The position numbers and the translations under genes were made by a program. The notes beneath the pieces are model-generated. The model was not told the DNA's origin. It made no database searches and was given only the letters and a program-made list of their open reading frames with translations. DNA of 64,000 nucleotides from Streptomyces griseus subsp. griseus (GTDB lineage: Bacteria; Actinomycetota; Actinomycetes; Streptomycetales; Streptomycetaceae), in assembly GCF_000720255.1 (NCBI RefSeq), contig NZ_JOJE01000007.1, positions 1 through 64,000 on the forward strand, written 5' to 3'. Each line of letters opens with the position of its first letter. Position 1 is the stretch's first letter. Of this stretch, positions 55,864 to 64,000 are shown in pieces.

Positions 55864-56721
55864 TCACATGACCGTGGGCGCCACCCCCGCCTCCGCCGTG
55901 ATCCGCGCGTGTTGGCCGCGACGGCAGGGCACCACGCGGTCTGCGAGCCCGACGGCGTCGGCCTCCGCGAGGAACGCGGAGAGGGGGGAGCAGAACACGG
56001 TGTAGTCGTCGTAGTGGACCGGCAGGATCAGCCGGGGGTCCAGGCGGCGCGCCAGCTCCGCCCCCTGCGCGCCGTCCATGGTCACGACGAAGCCGCCCGG
56101 TAGGCGGGTGCCGCCGAGGTGGAGCACCGCCAGGTCGGCGGTGGGGAAACGCCGGGCGATCTCGTCGAGGCCGTCGTACACCAGCGTGTCGCCGGAGACG
56201 TACAGCCGCAGTCGCGTCGGGCCCCGCACGGGGCCGAACTCCAGCATGCTGCCCATCACCGGCGGCAGCAGTCCGCGCAGCAGGGGACGGCCGGCGTGCC
56301 GGCCCGGCAGCGCCGTGACCTGGACCCGCACCGCGTCCCGGCGCAGGGTGAAGCCCCGCCAGGTGCGCAGTCCCGCGGTGTGCGCAAAGCGGTGCACCAC
56401 CCGGAGACGGCGCGCGGCATGCGGGGTGGTCAGCACGGGCACGGTGTGGTCGAGGTGCCGCCGGGCCCGGCGGTCCCAGTGGTCGCCGTGCAGATGCGAC
56501 AGCACGATCCCGTCGAGGCGGGGCAGGTCGCCGACGTCGAGGGCCGGTTCGGTCAGACGGCGGCTGAGCAGCCCGTGTCCGAGGTAGGCGTGCTGTCCCC
56601 GGTGCAGGAAGTTGGGATCGGTGAGCAGGGTGAGCGGGCCGTAGCGCAACAGGACGGTCGCGTTGCCGATGAAGTGCAGGTCGAGCGCGTCCTCGGTGGC
56701 CTCGTCGGTGAAGTGCCTCAT
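55864..56721 (-). CDS. UlaG-like metallo-beta-lactamase-fold hydrolase
   Basis: The 285-residue product has LDLHFIGNATVLLRYG at the start, the metal motif LSHLHGDHWD (HxHxDH) near residue 75, the later SGDTLVYDG Asp, and LPVHYDDYTVF with the last His. This is the arrangement of UlaG/NAPE-PLD-like MBL enzymes. There is no signal peptide. ATG 56721 is preferred to the longer frame because the fold starts there. Substrate unknown; lactone or phosphodiester hydrolysis is plausible. Confidence 0.8.
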   Translation of the reverse strand: MRHFTDEATEDALDLHFIGNATVLLRYGPLTLLTDPNFLHRGQHAYLGHGLLSRRLTEPALDVGDLPRLDGIVLSHLHGDHWDRRARRHLDHTVPVLTTPHAARRLRVVHRFAHTAGLRTWRGFTLRRDAVRVQVTALPGRHAGRPLLRGLLPPVMGSMLEFGPVRGPTRLRLYVSGDTLVYDGLDEIARRFPTADLAVLHLGGTRLPGGFVVTMDGAQGAELARRLDPRLILPVHYDDYTVFCSPLSAFLAEADAVGLADRVVPCRRGQHARITAEAGVAPTVM

Positions 56722-56866
56722 GACCGTCCCGTCCGACGGGGCCCGGAGGACACCCCGTCCTGCCACTGACTGTCCCGATGCCGCCTCCGGATCCCCGCAG
56801 TACCCCCCGCAGGGCCTGATCATCACGTCTGGCGGCTGAGCACATGGAGCCGTTCGGTGTGCCCGG

Positions 56867-57961
56867 TCAGGGTGTGGTGCTCTCGCTGCTGACCAGGTCG
56901 GTCACCGCCCTGAGGCCGCCGTCGGCGAGTGCGGCGCGCTGGCGGTCCGCGCCGGTGCCGTCGCGCAGCAGCCGGTGGACCAGGGAGGCGACCTGCCGGG
57001 TGTCGCCGGTCGCGTCGAGTGCGGGAGCGGTGTACCGCTGGAGTTCGTAGAGCACGTCGCCGGCCCGCCTCCGGCTGCCCCGGGGATCGATCAGGGCGTC
57101 GCTCAGCCCGTGCCGGGCCGCGTGCCACATGGCGGCCTGGAGCAGTTCCGGGGCGCAGTCCGGGACGTGGGTCCCGGCCGCCGCGTCCGCGAGGGTGATC
57201 TCCACCAGGGCCCGGATGATCCCGGCGAACATGACGGCGTCGTCCGCGCGCAGCTGGACGTCCAGGCAGCGCACCTCGATCGTGGGGTAGCGGTCCGAGA
57301 GGCGGGCCTGCCAGTACAGCTGACCGGTGTCCGTGATCAGACCGCTGTCCAGGAGCTGCTGCACACGTCGGTCGTGGTCCGCGATGTCGAGGAAGGCGGG
57401 CGGCATGCCGCTCACCGGCCAGCGCCCGAAGATCACCGTGCGCCAGCTGGCGAACCCGGTGTCGTGGCCGTCCCACAGCGGGGAGTTCGCGGACATCGCG
57501 GTCAGGGTCGGCAGCCAGGGCCGGAGCCGGTTGAGGACCTGTACCCCGGCCTCACGGCTGGGCACGCCCACGTGCACGTGCATGCCGTTGACCATCTGTT
57601 CCGCCACGAGCTGCGGTGCCTGCATGGCCATGGCCCGGTAACGTGCCCGGTGGGTGACGGCCACGGGACGGCCGTGGCGCAGCGGTGGTGTCGCGCAGGT
57701 CGCGATCCGGCAGCCGTGCGCCTCGGCTGCGGCTCCGACGGCGTGCCGCAGGCGCAGCAGATGGCCTCCGACCTCCTCGAGGGTGCTGCACACCGGCGTG
57801 GCCACCTCGACCTGTGCCTGGAGCAGCTCGTACTGCACCTCCTGGTCGGCCGTGAGCGACGCCAGGCCCGCCGCGACGCGCACCTTGTCGGCCTGTGGCA
57901 CCGGCAGGCCGGTGACCGCGTCGAGCAGGAGGTACTCCTCTTCCACACCGATCGTCGTCAT
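56867..57961 (-). CDS. YbdK-type carboxylate-amine ligase (glutamate-cysteine ligase 2 family)
   Basis: This 364-residue protein starts [19 protein letters not shown] and contains [18 protein letters not shown], the ATP/metal and substrate signature of the GCS2/YbdK family, and [10 protein letters not shown] near residue 230. Members form gamma-glutamyl or other amide bonds with ATP; EgtA-like and gamma-glutamylcysteine functions are known, but YbdK-like ones are mostly uncharacterised. AAAGGGG precedes ATG 57961. It is a single-gene unit. Confidence 0.8.
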   Translation of the reverse strand: MTTIGVEEEYLLLDAVTGLPVPQADKVRVAAGLASLTADQEVQYELLQAQVEVATPVCSTLEEVGGHLLRLRHAVGAAAEAHGCRIATCATPPLRHGRPVAVTHRARYRAMAMQAPQLVAEQMVNGMHVHVGVPSREAGVQVLNRLRPWLPTLTAMSANSPLWDGHDTGFASWRTVIFGRWPVSGMPPAFLDIADHDRRVQQLLDSGLITDTGQLYWQARLSDRYPTIEVRCLDVQLRADDAVMFAGIIRALVEITLADAAAGTHVPDCAPELLQAAMWHAARHGLSDALIDPRGSRRRAGDVLYELQRYTAPALDATGDTRQVASLVHRLLRDGTGADRQRAALADGGLRAVTDLVSSESTTP

Positions 57962-58096
57962 CGGGCGCCCCTTTGTCCCGCACCCCGGAGGATGCACATC
58001 CACGGGTGACCCGAGTGTCGCACTTGATTCATGACAAAAGCGACCAAATGGGCGCGGATGTGAAAGGAGGGGAGGTCCGGATCCGTTTTCAGCGGG

Positions 58097-58849
58097 TCAC
58101 GGCGTGTCCGGCTGCCACCCCAGCGCCCGCGAGATCCCGCGCGCCGCCATCCGCACCGCCGGGATCAGCACCGGTACCTGGGCGTCGGCCTGGGGGACGA
58201 CCACCGACAGGGCGGCGACCACCGCGCCGCCCGGCCCACGGACCGGGGCGGCGACCGAGAGGGCGTCCTCGGTGACCTGGCGGCTGCTCACGGCCACGTC
58301 GGTGCGCCGCACCTCCGCGAGCACCCGGCGCAACCGGTCGCCGTCGGTGATGGTGTACGGGGTGAAGGAGGCGAGCGGGCCGGCGCAGTACCGGTCCTGG
58401 AGGTCCGGCGCGCAGTGCGCCAGCAGGGCCAGTCCGACGCCCGTGGCGTGCAGCGGCCAGCGCGCCCCGACCCGGATGTGCACGCCGACCGCGGAACGCC
58501 CCGACAGCCACTCGGTGTAGACCACCTCCGACCCGTCCCGCACCGCCAGCTGCACGTTCTCGTGCGTGGCCTCGTACAGATCCTCCAGGTACGGCAGCGC
58601 GACCTGCCGCAGCGCCAGACCGCGCGGTGCGAGCGCCGCGATCTCCCACAGGCGCAGCCCGACGTGGTAGACGCCGGCGCCGTCCCGCTCCAGGGCGCCC
58701 CATGAGGTCAGCGCGCCCACGAGGCGGTGCGTGGTGGTCAGTGTCAGACCGGCCCGGCGGCTGATGTCGCTCAGGCACAGCGCCGTGTGCTCGTGGTCGA
58801 ACGCGGCCAGCACGGCCAGCAGCCGGTCGGGCGCGGAGCGGGCGGTCAT
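58097..58849 (-). CDS. IclR-family regulator
   Basis: This 250-residue protein has an N-terminal winged helix (LSDISRRAGLTLTTTHRLVGAL, about 27-48) and the IclR effector domain (LALRQVALPYLEDLYEATHENVQLAV, then PLHATGVGLALLAH). Its ATG overlaps the stop of the upstream MarR gene (ATGA), so the two regulators are co-translated. They are divergent from the CoA-dependent catabolic operon and probably control it. Confidence 0.85.
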   Translation of the reverse strand: MTARSAPDRLLAVLAAFDHEHTALCLSDISRRAGLTLTTTHRLVGALTSWGALERDGAGVYHVGLRLWEIAALAPRGLALRQVALPYLEDLYEATHENVQLAVRDGSEVVYTEWLSGRSAVGVHIRVGARWPLHATGVGLALLAHCAPDLQDRYCAGPLASFTPYTITDGDRLRRVLAEVRRTDVAVSSRQVTEDALSVAAPVRGPGGAVVAALSVVVPQADAQVPVLIPAVRMAARGISRALGWQPDTP

Positions 58850-59364
58850 GGCTGGTCGGCGACTCTCAGCAGGAGGGTCTGGAGCGTCTCGCGTTCGGCC
58901 GGGTCGAGCGGGGCGAGGAGTTCGTTGGTGACCTTTCTGCCCGCCTCGTCGGTGTCGCGCAGAAAGGCGCGGCCGTCCTCGGTGAGGACGACGATCCGGC
59001 TGCGGCGGTCGTCGGGGGAGGGGCGGCGCTCCGCGAAGCCCAGCTTCTCCAGATCGTCGACGAGGCCGACGATCGCGCTCGGGTCGTAGCCGAGCCGGGT
59101 GCTCAGCTCGCGTTGGAGGGCTCCCTCGGAGCCGACGAGATAACGCAGCACCGCGTAGTGCCGCAGTCGCAGCCCCGACTCCTGGAGGAACGTGTTGAAC
59201 AACTGACCCGAGCGCAGGCCGAGGCGGTACAGCAGGTAACCGGCGTCCGCGTGCAGCCCGCGCATCCATGGCTCGTCCGAGTCGATCGTGTTCGGGTTCG
59301 TGACGTGCTGACGTGTGATGGCGGACTCCCTGGGTCGGTGCGACAGGCGAATTCCAGCATGACG
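58846..59364 (-). CDS. MarR-family regulator of the adjacent catabolic operon
   Basis: The protein has the MarR winged-helix core: LRHYAVLRYLVG, LQRELSTRLGYDPSAIVGLVDDLEKLGF and RRPSPDDRRSRIVVLTEDG. The start is uncertain. GTG 59364 is used because the TTG at 59400 lies inside the operator; a strong AGGGAG precedes an ATC codon near 59315, where translation might begin non-canonically, and an internal ATG (WMRGL) is also possible. It overlaps the IclR gene by four bases and is divergent from the SDR gene. Confidence 0.75.
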   Translation of the reverse strand, partial: RHAGIRLSHRPRESAITRQHVTNPNTIDSDEPWMRGLHADAGYLLYRLGLRSGQLFNTFLQESGLRLRHYAVLRYLVGSEGALQRELSTRLGYDPSAIVGLVDDLEKLGFAERRPSPDDRRSRIVVLTEDGRAFLRDTDEAGRKVTNELLAPLDPAERETLQTLLLRVADQP

Positions 59365-59382
59365 CACCCCAAGGTCGCCAAC

Positions 59383-59402
59383 AACTATTGACGTCAACAA
59401 TT
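59383..59402. promoter_or_regulatory. MarR-type operator
   Basis: AACTATTGAC and GTCAACAATT form a 20-bp inverted repeat (8 of 10 pairs) around a perfect TTGACGTCAA core. It lies between the MarR and SDR genes, 62 bases before the SDR start. Confidence 0.65.
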
Positions 59403-59463
59403 ATTGCTCTTAGCTTCGATCTCGAAGCCGCACCCCAGCATCCGTTCGTGAAGGGACCCACTC

Positions 59464-60381
59464 GTGCCCAGCATCGATCTCACCGGCAAGGCCGCCGTCG
59501 TCACCGGCAGCGGCCGGGGCCTCGGCCTCGCCTACGCCCACGCCCTGGCCGCCCACGGTGCGTCCGTGGTCGTCAACGACATCGACGAGGCGGTGGCCGA
59601 GGCGGCCGTGAAGTCCATCACCGAGGCCGGCGGCAAGGCCGTCGCCGAGGTGGTCCCGGTCGGTACCTCCGAGGCCGCCGACCGGCTCGTGAACCGGGCG
59701 GTCGAGGAGTTCGGGCGGCTCGACGTCCTGGTCACCAACGCGGGCATCCTGCGCGACAAGGTCCTGTGGAAGATGACCGACGACGACTTCGACGCGGTGA
59801 TCGCCACCCACCTCAAGGGCACCTTCACCTGCGCCCGCGCCGCCGCCGTACGGATGCGCGAGCAGGGCGAGGGCGGCACCCTGGTCCTGGTCGGCTCCCC
59901 GGCCGGCCAGCGCGGCAACTTCGGTCAGACGAACTACGCCGCCGCCAAGGCCGGGATCGCCGCGTTCGCCCGCACCTGGGCCATGGAGCTGGGCCGCGCG
60001 AACATCACGGTCAACGCGATCGTGCCGGTCGCCGCGACCGCGATGACGGAGACCATCCCGGCCTTCGCTCCGTACGTCGAGGCCATGAAGAACGGAGAGC
60101 CACTGCCGGACTTCCTGCGCAAGGGTGAGGGCTTCGGCACCCCCGAGGACTGCGCGGCCCTGGTTCCGTTCCTCGCCTCCGAGGCCGCCCGCGGCATCAC
60201 CGGCCAGGCCATCGGCATCGGCGGCGACAAGGTGGCACTCTGGTCGCATCCGCAGGAGATCAGGGCGGCCTACGCCGACGGCGGCTGGACCCCCGACACC
60301 CTGGCCGCCGCGTGGCCGACCTCGGTCGGCGCGGAACTCCAGACGGTCGGCATTCCGGCGCCGAAGCTCCCGGAGGCGTGA
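59464..60381 (+). CDS. Short-chain dehydrogenase (MFE-2/FabG-like)
   Basis: This 305-residue SDR has the coenzyme motif VVTGSGRGLGLAYAHAL, an NAG variant (VTNAGIL) and the catalytic Ser-Tyr-Lys in LVGSPAGQ and NYAAAKAG. The C-terminal extension (about 60 residues) is longer than FabG and like the hydroxyacyl-CoA dehydrogenases of peroxisomal-type beta-oxidation. It is the first gene of a MarR/IclR-controlled operon with an amidohydrolase, acyl-CoA ligase and MaoC hydratase, so it probably oxidises a 3-hydroxyacyl-CoA-type intermediate. Confidence 0.8.
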   Translation: MPSIDLTGKAAVVTGSGRGLGLAYAHALAAHGASVVVNDIDEAVAEAAVKSITEAGGKAVAEVVPVGTSEAADRLVNRAVEEFGRLDVLVTNAGILRDKVLWKMTDDDFDAVIATHLKGTFTCARAAAVRMREQGEGGTLVLVGSPAGQRGNFGQTNYAAAKAGIAAFARTWAMELGRANITVNAIVPVAATAMTETIPAFAPYVEAMKNGEPLPDFLRKGEGFGTPEDCAALVPFLASEAARGITGQAIGIGGDKVALWSHPQEIRAAYADGGWTPDTLAAAWPTSVGAELQTVGIPAPKLPEA

Positions 60382-61268
60382 TGGCCCCCTCACTGAACCT
60401 CGACGACCTCGTCGCGATCGACGTCCACACCCACGCGGAGGTGTCCTCCAAGGGCCACTCCTCCCTGGACGACGACCTGCACGACGCGTCCTCCGCCTAT
60501 TTCAAGGTCGAGGGCAAGCGCAAGCCCACCCTGGAGGAGACGGCCGCCTACTACCGCGAGCGGAGGATGGCCGCCGTGATCTTCACGGTGGACGCCGAGT
60601 CCGCGACCGGGACGGCCCCCGTTCCCAACGAGGAGGTCGCCGAGGCGGCCGCCGCCAACGCGGACGTCCTCATCCCCTTCGCCTCCATCGACCCCTTCCG
60701 CGGGAAGGCGGGCGTGAAGCAGGCCCGTCGTCTGGTCGAGGAGTACGGCGTGCGGGGCTTCAAGTTCCACCCCAGCATCCAGGGCTTCTTCCCCAACGAC
60801 CGCTCGGTGGCCTACGACCTCTACGAGGTGATCGAGGAGACCGGCACGATCGCCCTGTTCCACACGGGTCAGACCGGCATCGGCGCCGGGGTGCCCGGTG
60901 GCGGCGGCATCCGCCTCAAGTACTCCAATCCGCTGCACGTCGACGACGTGGCCGCCGACTTCCCGCATCTGAAGATCATCCTGGCGCACCCGTCCTTCCC
61001 CTGGCAGGACGAGGCCCTCGCCGTCGCCACGCACAAGCCGGGCGTGCACATCGACCTGTCCGGCTGGTCGCCGAAGTACTTCCCGCCGCAGCTCGTGCAG
61101 TACGCGAACACGCTGCTGAAGGACAAGGTCCTCTTCGGCTCCGACTTCCCCGTCCTCACCCCCGACCGCTGGCTCGCCGACTTCGAGAAGCTGTCGATCA
61201 AGGACGAGGTGAAGCCGAAGATCCTCAAGGAGAACGCCGCCCGCCTGCTCGGGCTGACGAAGCCATAA
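60381..61268 (+). CDS. Amidohydrolase-2 family (ACMSD-like) decarboxylase/hydrolase
   Basis: This 295-residue TIM-barrel protein has the metal motif AIDVHTHAE at residues 12-20, FKFHPSIQGFFPND, ALFHTG, and ILAHPSFPWQDEAL, which supplies further His ligands. A late GSDFP gives the catalytic Asp. This is the amidohydrolase_2 pattern seen in ACMSD and gamma-resorcylate decarboxylase. The ATG overlaps the SDR stop by one base (TGATG). It may decarboxylate or hydrolyse a ring-derived acid before or after CoA activation. Confidence 0.8.
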   Translation: MAPSLNLDDLVAIDVHTHAEVSSKGHSSLDDDLHDASSAYFKVEGKRKPTLEETAAYYRERRMAAVIFTVDAESATGTAPVPNEEVAEAAAANADVLIPFASIDPFRGKAGVKQARRLVEEYGVRGFKFHPSIQGFFPNDRSVAYDLYEVIEETGTIALFHTGQTGIGAGVPGGGGIRLKYSNPLHVDDVAADFPHLKIILAHPSFPWQDEALAVATHKPGVHIDLSGWSPKYFPPQLVQYANTLLKDKVLFGSDFPVLTPDRWLADFEKLSIKDEVKPKILKENAARLLGLTKP

Positions 61269-61278
61269 GGGGCAGTAG

Positions 61279-62781
61279 ATGCGCAACGAGGGACTGGGGT
61301 CGTGGCCCGCACGACGGGCCCGCAAGACTCCGCACCGCACGGCCCTGATCCACGGCCGCACCTCGCTCACGTACGCGCAGTTGTACGAGCGCACGACCCG
61401 CCTCGCGCACGCCCTGCGCGCCCGGGGCGTGCGCCGCGGCGACCGGATCGCCTACCTCGGCCCGAACCACCCCTCCTACCTGGAGACGCTGTTCGCGGTC
61501 GGCACCCTCGGCGCGGTCTTCGTCCCGCTCAACACCCGCCTCGCCGGACCCGAGATCGCCTATCAGCTCGCCGACTCCGGAGCCAAGGCCCTCGTCTACG
61601 CCCCCTTGCACGCGGGACTCGTGGCGGGCCTGCCGGCCGACACCGACGTACGGACGTACGTCGAGGTGGGCGCCGAATACGAGGAGGCGGTGGCCCGCGC
61701 CGGCGCGGACGCCATCGACGAGCCGGTCGCTCCCGACGACACCTGCATCATCATGTACACCTCGGGGACGACAGGCCGCCCCAAGGGTGCCATGCTCACC
61801 CACGGCAACCTCACCTGGAACGCGATCAACGTCCTCGTCGACACCGACCTGATCGCCGACGAACGCGCCCTGGTCTCCGCCCCGTTGTTCCACACGGCGG
61901 GGCTGAACATGCTGACCCTGCCGGTGCTGCTCAAGGGCGGCACCTGCGTCCTGGTCGAGGCCTTCGACCCGGACGCCACCTTCGAGCTGATCGAACGGCA
62001 CCGGATCACCTTCATGTTCGGGGTGCCGACCATGTTCGAGCAGGTGGCCCGGCATCCGCGCTGGCCGGAGGCGGATCTGTCCTCCCTGCGCATCCTCACC
62101 TGCGGCGGCTCCCCGGTCTCGACCCCGCTGATCGCCGCCTACCAGGAGCGCGGACTCACCTTCCTCCAGGGTTACGGCATGACGGAGGCGTCCCCCGGCA
62201 CGCTGTTCCTGGACGCCGAACACGCGGTCAGCAAGGCGGGTTCGGCGGGCGTGCCGCACTTCTTCAGCGACGTACGCGTCGTAGGCCCGGACCTCGCACC
62301 CGTCGACGTCGGCGAGACCGGCGAGGTCATGGTGCGCGGACCGCACGTCATGCCCGGCTACTGGGGGCTGCCGGAGGAGACGGCCGCCTCCTTCGCCGAC
62401 GGCTGGTTCCGCAGCGGCGACGCGGCACGGATCGACGAGGACGGCTACGTCCACATCGTCGACCGCATCAAGGACATGATCATCTCAGGTGGGGAGAACG
62501 TGTACCCCGCCGAGATCGAGGACCAGCTCCTCGCCCACCCGGACATCGTCGAGTGCGCGGTCATCGGCGTACCGGACGAGAAGTGGGGCGAGGTGCCGCG
62601 CGCGGTCGTCGTCCCCCGCGAGGGCGCTTCGCTGGATCCCGACGAGGTGCTGGCCTCCCTGTCCGGCCGGCTCGCCAAGTACAAGATCCCCAAGTCGGTC
62701 GTGGTCGCGGACGAACTTCCGCGCACGGCCTCCGGAAAGCTCCTCAAGTCCCGTGTCCGTTCCCGGTACGGCAACAGTTAA
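61279..62781 (+). CDS. Acyl-CoA synthetase (AMP-forming, FadD/4CL-like)
   Basis: This 500-residue adenylating enzyme has the P-loop IMYTSGTTGRPKGAMLTHGN, the A5 motif GYGMTEASPG, and A7-A8 in SGDAARIDEDGYVHIVDR and SGGENVYPAEIE. The A10 lysine is in TASGKLLK. All catalytic features are intact. It activates a carboxylic acid substrate of the operon as a CoA thioester. It lies ten bases after the amidohydrolase gene and eight before the hydratase gene. Confidence 0.9.
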   Translation: MRNEGLGSWPARRARKTPHRTALIHGRTSLTYAQLYERTTRLAHALRARGVRRGDRIAYLGPNHPSYLETLFAVGTLGAVFVPLNTRLAGPEIAYQLADSGAKALVYAPLHAGLVAGLPADTDVRTYVEVGAEYEEAVARAGADAIDEPVAPDDTCIIMYTSGTTGRPKGAMLTHGNLTWNAINVLVDTDLIADERALVSAPLFHTAGLNMLTLPVLLKGGTCVLVEAFDPDATFELIERHRITFMFGVPTMFEQVARHPRWPEADLSSLRILTCGGSPVSTPLIAAYQERGLTFLQGYGMTEASPGTLFLDAEHAVSKAGSAGVPHFFSDVRVVGPDLAPVDVGETGEVMVRGPHVMPGYWGLPEETAASFADGWFRSGDAARIDEDGYVHIVDRIKDMIISGGENVYPAEIEDQLLAHPDIVECAVIGVPDEKWGEVPRAVVVPREGASLDPDEVLASLSGRLAKYKIPKSVVVADELPRTASGKLLKSRVRSRYGNS

Positions 62782-62789
62782 GGAACCCC

Positions 62790-63245
62790 ATGAGCATCAC
62801 CGTCAACGGCCTCGACGAACTGAAGAAGCTCGCGGGCAGCGACCTCGGCACGAGCGAGTGGATCGAGGTCACCCAGGAGCGCATCGACACGTTCGCCGAC
62901 GCTACCGGTGACCACCAGTGGATCCATGTGGACCCCGAGAAGGCCGCGCAGGGCCCGTTCGGGGCCCCCATCGCCCACGGTTACCTGACCCTCTCCCTCT
63001 TCATCCCCCTGTTCACCGAGCTGCTGGACGTCCAGGGCGTCACCACGAAGGTCAATTACGGGCTGAACAAGGTCCGTTTCCCCTCGCCGGTGAAGGTCGG
63101 CTCCCGTATCCGCCTGATCGGGAAGCTGAGCGAGGTCGAGGACGTGCCGGGCGGGGTGCAGATCACCGTCGACGGGGCGATTGAGATCGAGGGTGGGGCC
63201 AAGCCGGCGGCGGTGTTGCAGAGTCTGTCCCGGTTCTACGCGTAG
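62790..63245 (+). CDS. MaoC-like (R)-specific enoyl-CoA hydratase
   Basis: This 151-residue hot-dog-fold hydratase has the hydratase-2 motif FADATGDHQWIHVDPEKA (Asp-His catalytic pair) and the following PFGAPIAHGYLTLSL. It hydrates a trans-2-enoyl-CoA made from the ligase product; the SDR could then oxidise the 3-hydroxyacyl-CoA. It is the last gene of the operon, followed by a repeat-borne terminator. Confidence 0.85.
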   Translation: MSITVNGLDELKKLAGSDLGTSEWIEVTQERIDTFADATGDHQWIHVDPEKAAQGPFGAPIAHGYLTLSLFIPLFTELLDVQGVTTKVNYGLNKVRFPSPVKVGSRIRLIGKLSEVEDVPGGVQITVDGAIEIEGGAKPAAVLQSLSRFYA

Positions 63246-63246
63246 G

Positions 63247-63335
63247 GCCCGCCGGGGGCGCGGGGTTGTTCGTCGCTGGTCGCGCCCACGCGGCGGAGCC
63301 GCACATCGACACAGCCCCGCGCCCCTGCGGGGCGC
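63247..63335. repeat. Dispersed Streptomyces intergenic repeat with nested hairpins
   Basis: The stretch has an outer inverted repeat (GGGGGCGCGGGGTTGT near 63254 pairing with ACAGCCCCGCGCCCC near 63311) and an inner GCGGC-GGA-GCCGC hairpin with GTGGGCGCGACCAGC on the complementary strand. This phrase is one I recognise as recurring many times in Streptomyces intergenic regions. No second copy occurs in this window. Confidence 0.65.
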
Positions 63336-63339
63336 TTTT
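63319..63339 (+). terminator. Rho-independent terminator after the MaoC operon
   Basis: GCGCCCC-TGC-GGGGCGC followed by TTTT is a classical intrinsic terminator for the forward operon. Its T-run touches the stop codon of the converging reverse gene. Confidence 0.8.
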
Positions 63340-64000
63340 CAGCCCACGACGTCCACGAAGACCGGGTTGGAGTAGAACCAGGTGTCCTCCCACGGGTCGC
63401 CGTTGCCCGGCTCGTGCGGGATCGGGCCGTGCGGGTCGATCGACGCGCCGAGGTAGCCGGCTCCGTTGCGCTTGCCGTCGCTGCCGCGCAGGCGGACGTA
63501 GAAGGACTCGTCCCCGGCGGTGACGGGGATGCGCAGGGTGTACGTGCCCGTGCGGCCGGACACGTCGACCGTGCGCGCGACCTTGGTGTCGGGCGCGCGC
63601 CAGGTGTCCCGGTCGGACACGGGGCCGCGCACGGCACCGCGGATGACGTCCACGTGGGCCAACTCGGGCAGGATTCCCTGCGTGTTGGGGCGGGACGCGG
63701 TCGTCACGGTCACGTTCAGCGTCAGCTTCTCGCCCCTGCGCGCCCGCAGCCGCCCGCCCAGCGTGACACCGCGGCCCGCGTCGCAGTTCCGCTTCAGCCG
63801 TACGTCGAGCCCGTCCAGCAGATGCCCGTGGTCGAGCCAGACCCGGCCCGCGCGCAGCCCCGCCATCACCGCGCGGTAGCCGTAGCGGGTCACGCCCACG
63901 TGGGTGCGGCTGAACTGGCCGGGCCAGAAGTCGCCACCGGGCTGCGGGGAGTCCGTGTTCACGGGGTCGGGGATCTTGCCGGTGTTGTCGAAGTTCTGCC
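63339..64000 (-). CDS. Partial CehA/McbA-like (PHP-type) protein, cut by the window end
   Basis: Only the C-terminal 220 or so residues are visible; the frame is open through position 64000 (reading NFDNTGKIPDPVNTDS... at the edge), so the start lies outside. The segment RTHVGVTRYGYRAVMAGLRAG followed by VWLDHGHLLDGLDV resembles, from memory, the end of the PHP-type barrel of CehA/McbA-family metallohydrolases. A beta-sandwich follows (LRARRGEKLTLNVTVTT) and a calcium-loop-like WEDTWFYSNPVFVDV ending. The metal motifs and any signal peptide are beyond the window, so function stays open. Confidence 0.55.
   Translation of the reverse strand, partial: QNFDNTGKIPDPVNTDSPQPGGDFWPGQFSRTHVGVTRYGYRAVMAGLRAGRVWLDHGHLLDGLDVRLKRNCDAGRGVTLGGRLRARRGEKLTLNVTVTTASRPNTQGILPELAHVDVIRGAVRGPVSDRDTWRAPDTKVARTVDVSGRTGTYTLRIPVTAGDESFYVRLRGSDGKRNGAGYLGASIDPHGPIPHEPGNGDPWEDTWFYSNPVFVDVVG

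Overview
The window looks like a chromosomal segment of a Streptomyces. G+C is very high, with strong third-position G/C bias. GTG and TTG starts are frequent, and ATGA/GTGA stop-start overlaps are common. The gene families are typically actinobacterial. From memory, the block ribA - gnd - pgi - opcA - zwf - tal - tkt with a neighbouring AraC regulator resembles the S. coelicolor SCO665x-666x region, but I could not run that comparison.

Left edge (1-5.8 kb), accessory DNA. There is a split orphan gene, the tail of an RNase A-like CdiA-type toxin domain, and an intact CdiI-type immunity gene. A reverse-strand AAA ATPase / TOPRIM-like pair follows, which looks like an anti-phage module. Next comes a REase-fold (Tox-REase-5-like) toxin with a likely immunity gene; the toxin's upstream coding sequence is truncated and frameshifted.

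5.8-12.5 kb, transport. A conserved small protein and a CooC/MinD-like ATPase lie divergent from a GNAT - solute-binding lipoprotein - fused DppB/DppC-type permease - MFS operon. A close match to the actinobacterial Zur box lies in the divergent promoter region, so zinc control is likely.

12.5-20.2 kb is the most interesting block. It holds a CDP-alcohol phosphatidyltransferase, a zinc-less MDR dehydrogenase, a degenerate PTPS/QueD-like protein, a GT4 glycosyltransferase, a SAM methyltransferase, a UPF0104-type membrane protein, a creatininase-family hydrolase, and a GTP cyclohydrolase II with Met120 in place of the catalytic Tyr. That substitution marks the FAPy-producing RibA variant. Creatininase-family ArfB is the archaeal FAPy deformylase. 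Together they suggest a GTP-derived pathway to an uncharacterised, possibly glycosylated and methylated, metabolite.

20.2-35 kb. A pipecolate/sarcosine oxidase-like FAD enzyme is followed by two saccharopine dehydrogenase-type genes (lysine/pipecolate metabolism). Then come a serine hydrolase, a TetR-controlled DHA2 exporter, an F420/PPOX protein, a phage-like amidase, and a LacI-GH32-ABC operon for sucrose/fructan use.

35-45 kb. This part holds an APH-like kinase, a VOC protein, and a quinate/shikimate catabolic module: an MHS transporter, TetR, shikimate dehydrogenase, and 3-dehydroshikimate dehydratase fused to an HPPD-like domain, with two related operators. Assorted conserved proteins follow.

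45-53.2 kb is a reverse-strand pentose-phosphate operon (tkt-tal-zwf-opcA-pgi-gnd). In it zwf carries an internal frameshifting deletion while its neighbours are intact. A 17-bp perfect palindrome lies between tkt and a divergent AraC gene.

53.2-64 kb. This end holds a secreted GH16-CBM6 beta-glucanase with two perfect palindromes upstream, an MBL-fold protein, a YbdK-type carboxylate-amine ligase, and IclR/MarR regulators divergent from a CoA-dependent catabolic operon (SDR, amidohydrolase, acyl-CoA ligase, MaoC hydratase). A copy of a dispersed Streptomyces intergenic repeat with a terminator precedes a partial CehA/McbA-like gene cut by the right end. I saw no tRNA, rRNA, CRISPR array or insertion sequence.
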